A stretch of 40,749 nt of DNA. Origin: Flavobacteriales bacterium UBA2619 (GTDB lineage Bacteria > Bacteroidota > Bacteroidia > Flavobacteriales_D > Sanyastnellaceae). The position numbers and the translations under genes are program-made. The DNA lies in contig DDJR01000113.1 in NCBI GenBank assembly GCA_002339135.1, forward strand, positions 1-40,749. Reading direction: 5' to 3'. Under the pieces are notes generated by a model. It had not been told where the DNA came from. It was given only the letters and a program-made list of their open reading frames with translations, and made no database searches. Shown here one piece after another: positions 33,287 through 40,749 of this stretch (position 1 is the stretch's first letter; every line of letters starts with the position of its first letter).

Positions 33287-33333
33287 GATTGTAGGCAAGA
33301 AAATAGCATGCTACAATCCGGGGATTTGTCCCG
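33287..33333. other. Two adjacent inverted repeats between pirin and acylase genes
   Basis: GATTGTAG (33287-33294) and CTACAATC (33311-33318) form a perfect 8-base inverted repeat, directly followed by CGGGGATTTGTCCCG (33319-33333), a GC-rich hairpin with one bulged G. In the direction of transcription (minus) neither is followed by a clear U-run. They could stop pirin transcription, protect its 3' end or regulate the acylase gene. Confidence 0.4.
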
Positions 33334-33344
33334 AAAAAATCAAC

Positions 33345-34220
33345 TCAAATCTGCATGGGAACTTCCATCAGCAATATTCGTGAATTCTTTTCGGCGGAAA
33401 TAGAGATGGATGTCATGTCCCACATTCCAAACCCATCCCGCTTTTCTAACATCTGACCCTCAATCACAGCACTTCCCTCGATGATGAATGCATAGACACC
33501 GTTGTTGATCGCCTTTAATTTGTATTCCGAAGTTTTTTTGTCGTTAAATTCTCCCATGCTGAACCAAGAGTTTTGATGAATCCAAACACCTTGATCATGG
33601 TCATTTGGAGACAGTATCTGACAGAATTCATTCTGGACTTGAAGATCTCGAATTGCCAGTTGATCATACCTAGGTGTCACATTCTTTTTGTTGGGAAAAA
33701 GCCAGATTTGCAAGACTTTAACATCCAATTCCTGACTTGCATTAAACTCACTGTGTGTGATTCCTGTTCCAGCACTCATCACCTGTACATCGCCGCTTTT
33801 AATCACTGTACCATTGCCCATGTTGTCTTTGTGCTGAAGGTCCCCCTGCAAAGGAATGGTAATGATTTCCATATTGTCATGTGGGTGCGTATTAAACCCT
33901 TTTCCTCCTGCAATAGAATCATCATTGAAAACGCGCAACACACCGAAATGCATCCGCTCAGGATTGTGATAGTTCGCAAAGCTAAATGTGTGGTTCACTT
34001 TTAACCAACCATGGTCAGCTGACCCTCTTGTGTTCGCTTTATGTAAGACTGTATTCATGGTCTTGATTTCATTGTTCGGAACATGATTGAATCCGATCTT
34101 TTCTCTGAGTTTATCATAGGTAGATTCAACATGCTTAGAAGGGGCAGCAACAAAAAAAGGCGCTGCAAAAAAAGCAGCACCAGATGCAAGTGCACCCTTC
34201 ATAAATTTTACTCTATTCAT
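33345..34220 (-). CDS. Pirin family protein with N-terminal export-like extension
   Basis: 291 residues from ATG 34220; the longer frame would need a GTG at 34244. The pirin core begins at about residue 56 with NTVLHKANTRGSADHGWLKV, then FSFANYHNPERMHFGVLRVF and the metal-binding cluster GFNTHPHDNMEIITI and SAGTGITHSEFN (His ligands and Glu of the first cupin). A second cupin half follows. Pirins bind Fe and may act as quercetinases or redox-sensing regulators, normally in the cytoplasm. The extra N-terminus MNRVKFMKGALASGAAFFAAP has a basic start, a hydrophobic core and small residues, like a signal peptide, but no twin arginine. It is divergent from the Kunitz gene across 62 bases. Confidence 0.88.
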   Translation of the reverse strand: MNRVKFMKGALASGAAFFAAPFFVAAPSKHVESTYDKLREKIGFNHVPNNEIKTMNTVLHKANTRGSADHGWLKVNHTFSFANYHNPERMHFGVLRVFNDDSIAGGKGFNTHPHDNMEIITIPLQGDLQHKDNMGNGTVIKSGDVQVMSAGTGITHSEFNASQELDVKVLQIWLFPNKKNVTPRYDQLAIRDLQVQNEFCQILSPNDHDQGVWIHQNSWFSMGEFNDKKTSEYKLKAINNGVYAFIIEGSAVIEGQMLEKRDGFGMWDMTSISISAEKNSRILLMEVPMQI

Positions 34221-34282
34221 CCATGCAATGTAGAATAAATTCACACTATATTTCTTAACCTATATTAATAATTTTAGATCTG

Positions 34283-35041
34283 ATGAAAAAGACATTTCAA
34301 CTTTCGACACTCATTCTATTCGCGGTCAATGGAGGCTTGGCCTTTTCTCAAACGCTTTGTGAATTAGAACCTGATCCGGGACCTTGTTTTGCGGCAATAC
34401 AGGCCTACTACTTCAATGCCGATTCACAATCTTGCGCTCAATTTACATGGGGAGGTTGTGATGGCATTGTGCCATTTTGGACATTAGAAGAATGCCAGTC
34501 TGCATGTGGATCAGGTGTGTTTAACCCAAGTGAACTTTGCGATTCTATCCATGTCTCTTTAAGTTCTGTCATTCAACCTGACATGGGAGTTTCTGGCGTT
34601 GTCACGATTTCGATGTCCACAAGTTATACCACAAACTATATGTTTCCATATTCGGGTTTTCAACTTGTAGACAATGAAGGTTTAATGCTCGCTTCCGAAG
34701 AGTTAAGTTCTGCGCCCAACGTATATGGTATAGGGCCATTTATGAATGAAATACGATATTTGATATTGCCATCTGAGCTGCCTTCTTATTTCTCTGGAAA
34801 ACTCAATCTTGTGTCTGGTTTATTTGCTGGTTTTCCAGAAGTGGTTTGCAGCTATCCATTCACATGGTCCGACCCATCAACCTCGGGAGTTGATTTGTAT
34901 ATCAATGACGTTGAATCTACTCCAGGAATCGAGTTTTGGTATGACTTTTTGGGACGTCAGTTACTTCATGGACCTACTCGAGGACAGCTTAGCATCGCTG
35001 TATACTCTGACGGCAGTCGAAAAGCAGTTTGGAAACCGTAA
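34283..35041 (+). CDS. Secreted protein with Kunitz/BPTI-type domain and shortened sorting-like tail
   Basis: 252 residues with a signal peptide (about 1-22). Residues 26-75 form a Kunitz-type domain: six cysteines C26, C35, C51, C59, C71, C75 with spacings 8, 15, 7, 11 and 3. BPTI has 8, 15, 7, 12, 3, so only the fourth loop is one residue shorter. Typical features are PGPC before the reactive bond, YYFN, and FTWGGC. The P1 position is Phe36, which would favour chymotrypsin-like proteases if the domain is inhibitory. Residues 85-200 are a beta-rich region of unknown fold. The end (YDFLGRQLLHG, then a YSDGSRKAVW strand) resembles an abbreviated T9SS sorting domain and matches the tail of the nuclease at 10386-11450. 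Probable role: secreted protease inhibitor or binding domain. Confidence 0.82.
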   Translation: MKKTFQLSTLILFAVNGGLAFSQTLCELEPDPGPCFAAIQAYYFNADSQSCAQFTWGGCDGIVPFWTLEECQSACGSGVFNPSELCDSIHVSLSSVIQPDMGVSGVVTISMSTSYTTNYMFPYSGFQLVDNEGLMLASEELSSAPNVYGIGPFMNEIRYLILPSELPSYFSGKLNLVSGLFAGFPEVVCSYPFTWSDPSTSGVDLYINDVESTPGIEFWYDFLGRQLLHGPTRGQLSIAVYSDGSRKAVWKP

Positions 35042-35063
35042 CCAAAAGGGAAATCGATTTCTT

Positions 35064-36293
35064 TTACAGTTTCATGACAGAAATCATCTCTGCTTTTGTC
35101 TGGGGGTTGTGCTTCAAAATTTGAAGAAAGTATGTGCCCGGTTCACCTTCGATTGTTAACCTCACCTCGCTTGAGTTGAAGAAACGGTTGATTTGAATCA
35201 CGCGACCTTGTGTATCGAAAACAGAAATGGTATTTGATTCAAAATAACCTCCTAGAGAGACTGTGATTTCACCGCTGCATGGATTCGGATACACCCATGC
35301 TTCAACCTCTTCAATGTCTGAAATCTCACTCGTTTGATTGCCGATTTTTGACACACCCGTTCCAGTCGCTACCCAAACATTGTCATAAGAATCAATTTCG
35401 AGGCCTCTGATATTTGGCCCCACCAAACCATCTGACACGTCATAGTCAGTCCAATCATCACCATCCCACATCGCAACACCTCCTACACCCAAATATCCGA
35501 CATAAATCCCCGCCCATATCCGACCTTCAGAATCCATGTCTAAATCTACAATTTGATTTAAGGTGTCAGGGGGAGGCAACAAATACATCTGTGTAAATTG
35601 AGAAACATTGAGGTTGTTTTCATCCAAAACAGAAATCCCAATATCTGTTCCAATCCATTTGTTCCCATCATTGTCGATTAGCAAATCAGTGGTGTTGTTG
35701 TTTAGCAATCCAAAAGGACTGTCATAGGTAGTATAATCTGACCCATCGAAAAATGCAACTCCTCCTAGCGGAGAACCAAACCACATGCTGTCCGGGGCTT
35801 CAGCTATCGTCACGTTTACACCACTCCAGTGTGGAGATTCTAAAGCCCCCCATTCTGTACCGTCATAGTAGGAAATACCTGTCATCGTCCCTACCCAAAT
35901 GACACCGTTTGTTGCTTCATCAATGCTCTTAACAATGTTGTGGTTGAGTCCATTCGTATTGTCAAAAGTAGTCCAATTTAAACCATCAAATTTACAAGCG
36001 CCAAAATCGGTGCCTATCCAAATATCCCCATTGCTCATGGCTCGAATCACCTTGATGTTGTCACTCACCATCTCCGGGTAGGAAGTTGTATTGTAGGTCA
36101 TCCAGTTGTCACCATCAAACATTTGCAAACCCACAGAGGTGCCAAACCAGATGTTGTTCTGGGCATCAACATCCAGACATTCGACGAAGTTGTCGAGCAA
36201 GCCATCAGATGTGGTGTAATTCACAATTACTTGGCCATGCAATTGAATCTGTATAAAAAAAAACATCAACAGTAGTGAGTATCCTTTCATCAT
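35064..36293 (-). CDS. Secreted seven-repeat two-component-regulator-type propeller protein with T9SS domain
   Basis: 409 residues from ATG 36293, whose A overlaps the upstream stop (TAATG); a longer frame reaches into the upstream gene. Signal peptide about 2-19 (ending LHGQ). Seven repeats of the W-x-G-T-x-x-G type (NIWFGTSVGLQMFDGDNW, DIWIGTDFGACKFDGLNW, VIWVGTMTGISYYDG, SMWFGSPLGG, NKWIGTDIGISVLD, RIWAGIYVG, NVWVATGTGVSKIG) form a full beta-propeller like the sensor part of hybrid two-component systems. No kinase, HTH or transmembrane part follows. The C-terminus (VYPNPCSGEITVSL ... GEPGTYFLQILKH) is a T9SS sorting domain, so the propeller is exported. Last gene of a three-gene operon. 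Ligand unknown; a glycan or surface partner is plausible. Confidence 0.87.
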   Translation of the reverse strand: MMKGYSLLLMFFFIQIQLHGQVIVNYTTSDGLLDNFVECLDVDAQNNIWFGTSVGLQMFDGDNWMTYNTTSYPEMVSDNIKVIRAMSNGDIWIGTDFGACKFDGLNWTTFDNTNGLNHNIVKSIDEATNGVIWVGTMTGISYYDGTEWGALESPHWSGVNVTIAEAPDSMWFGSPLGGVAFFDGSDYTTYDSPFGLLNNNTTDLLIDNDGNKWIGTDIGISVLDENNLNVSQFTQMYLLPPPDTLNQIVDLDMDSEGRIWAGIYVGYLGVGGVAMWDGDDWTDYDVSDGLVGPNIRGLEIDSYDNVWVATGTGVSKIGNQTSEISDIEEVEAWVYPNPCSGEITVSLGGYFESNTISVFDTQGRVIQINRFFNSSEVRLTIEGEPGTYFLQILKHNPQTKAEMISVMKL

Positions 36294-38551
36294 TATTTTA
36301 ATTTTAACAACTTGACAGGAACCGCTTGAGAGTGGTCCATTTGCACAAAATAAACTCCTGGAGACCAAAATGACGTGTTAATCAGACGGTGGTCTTCGCC
36401 CTTTACTATTAGACGCCCAAACACATCACTGACAGAGTAACTTCCACATGCTCTAATGGTCAGACAGTCTGTAAAAGGATTTGGAGAAGCGTTACAATCA
36501 TGTGACTCTTGATCTTCAATCACAGAGGTCATGTCATTTGACGAATTAAAGGTAGGCGTTAGCATCGCAAAGTCTCCGACACCATTTGGACTTCTTCCAT
36601 AGGAAACATCCATGTTTTGCATTTGAAAAGACACGTCATCAATCACAGTACTGTCTGCATGACTCAATGTGATAGACTCTCCTGTATTTGACAACTGGAA
36701 ATTTGCGTGCTCTTCACCTTGGCTTCCATCCTCATCGGCCCAAATAACATAGTATCCGTGTGCGGGAATAACATGATTGGGCAATGCCCATTTTAACACA
36801 TTTGTGAGGTTGTCAGACAAATAAAGGTTGTTTGTAGATATCGGGGAATCAGTCGTGTTGTACAACTCAATCCAATCTTCATACTTTCCACTCGGGTCTG
36901 CAGCAACAGACAAATTGTTGGACATGACCTCATTGATGACCAAATCACCAATGGAGATGTTTGAGTTCAGATTGTAGAATTCATGTGCCGCTCTCGCTGG
37001 TGAAAACACACCTGAGACTTCATTGTCTGCATACAGGTAATAATCTATCGAGTTGCTACAGTCTTCAAGTTTACAGCCATAGACACTGTCACCAGCACTC
37101 CCATCATTGTGATTGCCATCATCAAACATTTCAACAGACACAAATCTCTGGTTGTTTCCGAACCGATGGGATACGTGTGCATATGTGGCATCCACAATTT
37201 CCGCATGAATCCATACGTCATTGCCCAAGAGGAGTTCTCCATCCGAACTCACAGTTATATTTGAAATTTCAGGCTCTCCGGAAAAGCCCGGATAAGAAGA
37301 CAAGTATGCTGAACGCGCGTCCATAAGCTGAGTTATGCCTGGACAAATTGAAGAAATCAACGAAACTTGACCATAGATATTCGAAATGAAATCATCGTCC
37401 GAATAGAATTTATTTGTGTCGTTCAGGACATCCTGAAAGATCATCTCCTTGAGAGATTCTGCACGAGTCACATATGCTTGATTCTCAAAATTCTCCTCTA
37501 CAATCGTACGAATATGAGCCAGGTACATTTTTCGATTTCTCTCAGATTCAAACAGGCTGGTCATCAAAGGTCGAGGCGATACAGAGATGAAATTGTGGTG
37601 TATGAGGGGGTCCATATTTTGGGCTTGAAGAATGTCAAATCCGCCATAGAACAGTTGTGATGCATCAGTCAGCCGGAAACTCCCAAAAGACATATTTAAA
37701 TCCCAAATGATGGGGTTAAACTGATTCGCTTGATCTAAGTACAAGTAATAATTTTGACTGTAGCCGATATAAGAATCAAAATTGACCATGCTGTAATTCA
37801 ATGCATGCATCCACAACGTCCGGTCAACATTTAAGACCTGACTGATTTCGGCTGGAGCGTTGTTAAGTGTGTCAATTAAATGATAGAGACTCGACCACCC
37901 AAAGTTGGACTCAAGATCATAGTAAGGAACATAATCCATACTGTCCGTCCCATGGGTGTTACTCAAATTTGAGTTTTCGCCACCAATTTGAATGTTCAAT
38001 TCCTCGGGATTGCACTTAAAAAAGGGTGAATATTTGCTGCCGAAATGTTCGATTAAAAATTCTTTGTTGACAGCTTCAACATTTGTGTACAACCCCCACA
38101 AGATTCCACCGATGTAAAGATTCGTATAATTTGCTTTCGAAGCAGGCATATACTTTCTACAGACTTCGTAGGAGAGCACCTCTCTCAGAAATGACGGATC
38201 TTGAATAACATTAGAAAGCTTAAGCTTGTCGATTCCCTCATGATTTTGACCCTCAATAACATAGTCTAACTTCAGGTTAAATGGATTCTTGACGTAGTTG
38301 ATACTGACGGAACTGTATCCTTTGTATCGAACTCCCACACTGTAGTAAGTGCTCCCATCTATGTCTACATTCGCTAAAATTCTGCCACCTTCACCTTCAA
38401 TATAGAGGCTGTCAAGAAGAGCATCCCAATTTTCATCATAAAAGTCGATGTGTATTTCTCGCACATCATCTGTCTCATAAAACTCGCTCTGAGAAAAGAT
38501 CGTAACTGAGGCAATTACTGAGAAAAAGAGAAAAAAGCAGCGAAAGAACAT
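36293..38551 (-). CDS. CotH-family kinase with lamin-tail domain and T9SS sorting domain
   Basis: 752 residues with a signal peptide (about 1-20). The CotH region (about 25-430) shows VGVRYKGYSSVSINYVKNPF, KLKLSNVIQDPSFLREVLSY, NLYIGGILWGLYTNVEAVNK and the catalytic-metal block NPIIWDLNMSFGSF (about 283-296). CotH proteins are atypical secreted protein kinases. A linker Ig-like part (about 440-525) is followed by a lamin-tail domain (about 535-655; LVINEVMSNN, DWIELYNTTDSPIS, IPAHGYYVIWADEDG, NFQLSNTGESITL). The end (ASPNPFTDCLTIRACG ... SPGVYFVQMDHSQ) is a T9SS sorting domain. Its ATG directly abuts the TAG of the upstream arylsulfotransferase-like gene, and its TAA overlaps the next ATG. 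The phosphorylation target is unknown; co-exported neighbours are candidates. Confidence 0.9.
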   Translation of the reverse strand: MFFRCFFLFFSVIASVTIFSQSEFYETDDVREIHIDFYDENWDALLDSLYIEGEGGRILANVDIDGSTYYSVGVRYKGYSSVSINYVKNPFNLKLDYVIEGQNHEGIDKLKLSNVIQDPSFLREVLSYEVCRKYMPASKANYTNLYIGGILWGLYTNVEAVNKEFLIEHFGSKYSPFFKCNPEELNIQIGGENSNLSNTHGTDSMDYVPYYDLESNFGWSSLYHLIDTLNNAPAEISQVLNVDRTLWMHALNYSMVNFDSYIGYSQNYYLYLDQANQFNPIIWDLNMSFGSFRLTDASQLFYGGFDILQAQNMDPLIHHNFISVSPRPLMTSLFESERNRKMYLAHIRTIVEENFENQAYVTRAESLKEMIFQDVLNDTNKFYSDDDFISNIYGQVSLISSICPGITQLMDARSAYLSSYPGFSGEPEISNITVSSDGELLLGNDVWIHAEIVDATYAHVSHRFGNNQRFVSVEMFDDGNHNDGSAGDSVYGCKLEDCSNSIDYYLYADNEVSGVFSPARAAHEFYNLNSNISIGDLVINEVMSNNLSVAADPSGKYEDWIELYNTTDSPISTNNLYLSDNLTNVLKWALPNHVIPAHGYYVIWADEDGSQGEEHANFQLSNTGESITLSHADSTVIDDVSFQMQNMDVSYGRSPNGVGDFAMLTPTFNSSNDMTSVIEDQESHDCNASPNPFTDCLTIRACGSYSVSDVFGRLIVKGEDHRLINTSFWSPGVYFVQMDHSQAVPVKLLKLK

Positions 38552-40114
38552 CTACTTAAAATAAGAAATTCGTTGAGAAATCATCTCCCCTTTTCGATTC
38601 CTAACATTGATGAAATACATGCCTTCAGAGTAACCTTCTAAATGAAATTGAATTCGCTTCGTGTTGCGTATCCACTCTCTATGAATTTCAACGCCAGTAA
38701 TATTTGTCACCGTAAACTCAATAAAAGATTGGCTTAAAGAACTCAAATCAATATTGACAATCCCGTTTGTGGGGTTGGGATAGATGAGATATGTAGCATC
38801 TACTTCGCTTACCGAGGATGTGAAACAAGAACTCGTAGCAGAATTTACAAAAGACTCAAGAGCGACAATTCCTGGATGGTCACACTCATATCTAAATCCT
38901 TTCTGTGTTTGGGCATTGTAAGGGCCCCAAACGATGTCCCCATCAGCATTCACTTCATACATAACTCCTGCACCTCCTTGACCTCCTGAAGCATTCACAT
39001 AAACATTGCCATTGGACATTCTATCTGAAGAAGATTGGCCGCTGGCTGAGTAAGCACACTCATACCTTGTAGTGTATGTAGCAGGACCATATGCTTGGCC
39101 TGCGTTCAAAACATAGGTGTAACCAGTCGCAGAGTCTAAGGGTGTTTCAATTCCATCAACCGCAGATTGATTGTTGCTGACTCCGCTGTTGTTAAAAATC
39201 TGTAAGTATCCTCCATTTGGCCTTCCGTCATCTGTAATCCAACGAACATCGTGAACAGCGTTGGGGATTATCTGAGCTGCTGCAACACCATAATTTAAGG
39301 GGTTTCCCCAACGATATAAGATGTCGCCACCCATTCCTGAATTGCCACCTTCATGGGAAGCAGCCTCTTCTGAAGTTGTACTGTGGTCGATGATATAAAT
39401 TTCTGAGGCAAACCTTGAAGAAAAACAAATTTGATCCAAATCTGCATTGTAATCGACTCCGTTCACATGAAACCAATCGCCATCTCCTCCACCTCCAGGG
39501 GGACCCATTTGCTGAATCATATTGATATCGATGAGCTCAGGATGTGAAGAGAAGTCCTCCGTATAATTGGGTTTTGCAGCATCCGTATTTTGACACATGT
39601 GGTCCCAAATATGCCATTCCCAAACAACAGAAGCACTGCCATTTCCATCTGGAGCCAACTCAACAAAATGGGTGGGCCATTTTTCTGAGTTTGAGTCTTC
39701 ATATCCCGCAGCATTCACTTCTGAGGCCGATTTAACTTCCCAAGCTGTAAGGAGCACATTGTCCCCCACCAAAGTTAAATCGTGGTGACTTAAGTGATCT
39801 GCAGATGAATAAATATAATCCCAAACGATATTTCCTGACGGATCGATTTCTTGAACTCTCCCTGCATCTGCGGCTCCACCTAATTGGTTGTTGTTGTATT
39901 TAGTTCCACGAACAAGGTTTCCATTGTTCTTTAATTGAACCGTATAATTACACTCAGTAGAGAGGTTCCAGGTGTGAGCTATATTCAGGTTTTCGTCAAT
40001 TAAATATGTTGTATTCGAACCCTGCGTGTTGTAGAGAGCAAACCCTTCAAAAGATTGACCTAAAGCGACCATTGAAATCAAAAACAAAGCAACTCCAAGT
40101 AAAATATTTCTCAT
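38552..40114 (-). CDS. Secreted arylsulfotransferase-like (ASST) protein with T9SS sorting domain
   Basis: 520 residues from ATG 40114, which begins a proper signal peptide (MRNILLGVALFLISMVALGQ); a frame 12 residues longer starts with an unlikely sequence. The body is a beta-propeller with ASST features: TYLIDENLNIAHTWN, VQEIDPSGNIVWDYIY, HHDLTLVGDNVLLTAWEVK, WFHVNGVDYNADLDQICFSS, YIIDHSTT and HDVRWI. Arylsulfotransferases of the AssT type use an active-site His to move sulfate from one phenolic ester to another, outside the cytoplasm and without PAPS. The C-terminus (IYPNPTNGIVNIDLSSL ... EGYSEGMYFINVRNRKG) is a T9SS domain. Many relatives in Bacteroidota have not been tested, so sulfotransfer is a family-based guess. 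First gene of a three-gene operon with the CotH and propeller genes. Confidence 0.83.
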   Translation of the reverse strand: MRNILLGVALFLISMVALGQSFEGFALYNTQGSNTTYLIDENLNIAHTWNLSTECNYTVQLKNNGNLVRGTKYNNNQLGGAADAGRVQEIDPSGNIVWDYIYSSADHLSHHDLTLVGDNVLLTAWEVKSASEVNAAGYEDSNSEKWPTHFVELAPDGNGSASVVWEWHIWDHMCQNTDAAKPNYTEDFSSHPELIDINMIQQMGPPGGGGDGDWFHVNGVDYNADLDQICFSSRFASEIYIIDHSTTSEEAASHEGGNSGMGGDILYRWGNPLNYGVAAAQIIPNAVHDVRWITDDGRPNGGYLQIFNNSGVSNNQSAVDGIETPLDSATGYTYVLNAGQAYGPATYTTRYECAYSASGQSSSDRMSNGNVYVNASGGQGGAGVMYEVNADGDIVWGPYNAQTQKGFRYECDHPGIVALESFVNSATSSCFTSSVSEVDATYLIYPNPTNGIVNIDLSSLSQSFIEFTVTNITGVEIHREWIRNTKRIQFHLEGYSEGMYFINVRNRKGEMISQRISYFK

Positions 40115-40263
40115 GTAATGATTTTTTTTAAAGGCACAACAAGATAGCAAAAAATTCTGATGTAGTGCTTAACCTATAGTTAAATTAATCAGGCAGTTGT
40201 GTGAAGTTATCAATCGGTGTTTGCATCAAAAAAACGATCATAAGCTAGACTAAGTATCACCAT
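40115..40263. other. Intergenic region upstream of the three-gene T9SS-cargo operon
   Basis: 149 bases. On the minus strand TATCTTG at about 40146-40140 is a near match to a -7 box and would give a leader of about 20 bases to the ATG at 40114. No other gene, repeat or clear terminator was seen. Confidence 0.35.
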
Positions 40264-40749
40264 TCATTCAAAGACAAATGACACACTGCCTGACTCACCG
40301 TTTTGATTTATCACGAGAACATGGTAGTTGCCTTTTGACAAACTCCCTCTGTATACAACAACTTTCTCATGCATAACCTTCAATTCAGGCAGGATTTTTC
40401 TACCTGCACCATCAAACATCCTCACTTGAATACCCTCACCTGAAAGAGAACCGAATTCAATCGCAACTTCATCAATTGCAGGATTGGGAAAAGCATGTAA
40501 GGTAGTGATTGGGGGAGATGTCGAGGTGAGATTCACTGGGGCATCCTCGCACAAAATTTGGCTTCCCACTTTTACAAAGACATCGTCAAAGTATGAATCG
40601 TTGTCTGTTCCTTCATTGCGGGTGCCTTTAAGTTCGCATCTGATCAAGCGGGTTAAAGCGGGTACTTCAAGTTGCCCCCCCACAAGTGTCCAAATTGTAT
40701 GGGGTCCGTCATAGAACTCTGTGCTGCCAATTTCAACGCCGCCAGATGT
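40264..40749 (-). CDS. C-terminal part of a T9SS-secreted protein (5' end outside the window)
   Basis: The frame is open from the window edge to the stop at 40264, leaving 161 residues of a larger protein; an internal GTG at 40683 is not the true start. The first part (SGGVEIGSTEFYDGPHTIWT, VPALTRLIRCELKGTRNEGT, DNDSYFDDVFVKVG) is the end of a beta-sandwich domain of the kind that closes many secreted Bacteroidota proteins with a LxGTRNxGTDNDSYFD motif. The last about 80 residues form a sorting domain (LHAFPNPAIDEVAIEFGSL, VRMFDGAGRKI, SLSKGNYHVLVINQNGESG). The catalytic or binding part is not in the window, so function cannot be given. 149 bases separate it from the downstream operon. Confidence 0.8.
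   Translation of the reverse strand, partial: TSGGVEIGSTEFYDGPHTIWTLVGGQLEVPALTRLIRCELKGTRNEGTDNDSYFDDVFVKVGSQILCEDAPVNLTSTSPPITTLHAFPNPAIDEVAIEFGSLSGEGIQVRMFDGAGRKILPELKVMHEKVVVYRGSLSKGNYHVLVINQNGESGSVSFVFE

Noticed and set aside
35044..35065. AAAAGG-GAAATCGATTTC-TTTT symmetric sequence between convergent genes as a terminator
   Set aside because: The central palindrome leaves no loop, and the outer arms are only A/T pairs, so a stable hairpin is unlikely.
1..40749. Mobile elements, CRISPR arrays, tRNA or rRNA genes
   Set aside because: No transposase or integrase motif, no regularly spaced repeats, no cloverleaf-like segment and no conserved rRNA stretch were found by eye.

Overview
The window looks like a chromosomal segment of a marine Bacteroidota bacterium, probably Flavobacteriales (Cryomorphaceae/Schleiferiaceae-like). 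The evidence is several secreted proteins with type IX secretion (T9SS) C-terminal sorting domains (PNP motif plus a final G-x-Y strand), a fused ResB-CcsA cytochrome c synthase, a long-form GAPDH with an N-terminal extension, FtsX-type export operons, and -7 promoter boxes of the TAnnTTTG type. Coding density is very high and no gene-free stretch exceeds about 215 bases. I saw no tRNA, rRNA, CRISPR array, transposase or phage gene.

Layout from left to right. 1-4054 (minus): a secreted reprolysin-like metallopeptidase with a dockerin-like tail, then cdd and a truncated nupC (pyrimidine nucleoside salvage). 4157-8464 (minus): a four-gene MacAB-like export operon (ATPase, two FtsX permeases, adaptor). 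8587-11450 (plus): typA/bipA and a secreted DNase I-fold nuclease/phosphatase. 11486-14701: glpK divergent from a monoacylglycerol-lipase-like hydrolase that is translationally coupled to an alkylglycerol-monooxygenase-like membrane enzyme. 14685-18933 (minus): an MBOAT O-acyltransferase with its AlgJ/AlgX-like partner, a GreA/GreB-C-like protein and a membrane GT2 glycosyltransferase. 18967-22898 (plus): a secreted esterase, long-form GAPDH and a SulP anion transporter. 23002-25085 (plus): two overlapping cupredoxin genes. 25164-29516 (minus): an NrfJ-like lipoprotein, the ResB-CcsA fusion and a TonB-C domain protein. 29730-34220 (minus): a pirin with an apparent export signal, a penicillin-acylase family protein and a saccharopine-dehydrogenase family protein. 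34283-35041 (plus): a secreted Kunitz (BPTI)-type protein. 35064-40114 (minus): three tightly packed genes for T9SS cargo (arylsulfotransferase-like, CotH kinase/lamin-tail, seven-repeat propeller). 40264-40749 (minus): the C-terminus of another T9SS cargo protein.

Three observations stand out. (1) The overlapping pair at 23002-25085 looks like a multicopper oxidase split over two polypeptides: the four HxH motifs needed for a trinuclear copper site are divided two and two, and only one partner keeps the type 1 copper cysteine. (2) The lipase-like and AGMO-like genes beside a divergent glpK suggest a compact route from ester- and ether-linked monoglycerides to glycerol-3-phosphate. (3) A bacterial Kunitz domain with an almost canonical six-cysteine pattern sits on a secreted protein that carries a shortened sorting-like tail. 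All functional assignments come from reading motifs. No database search was run.
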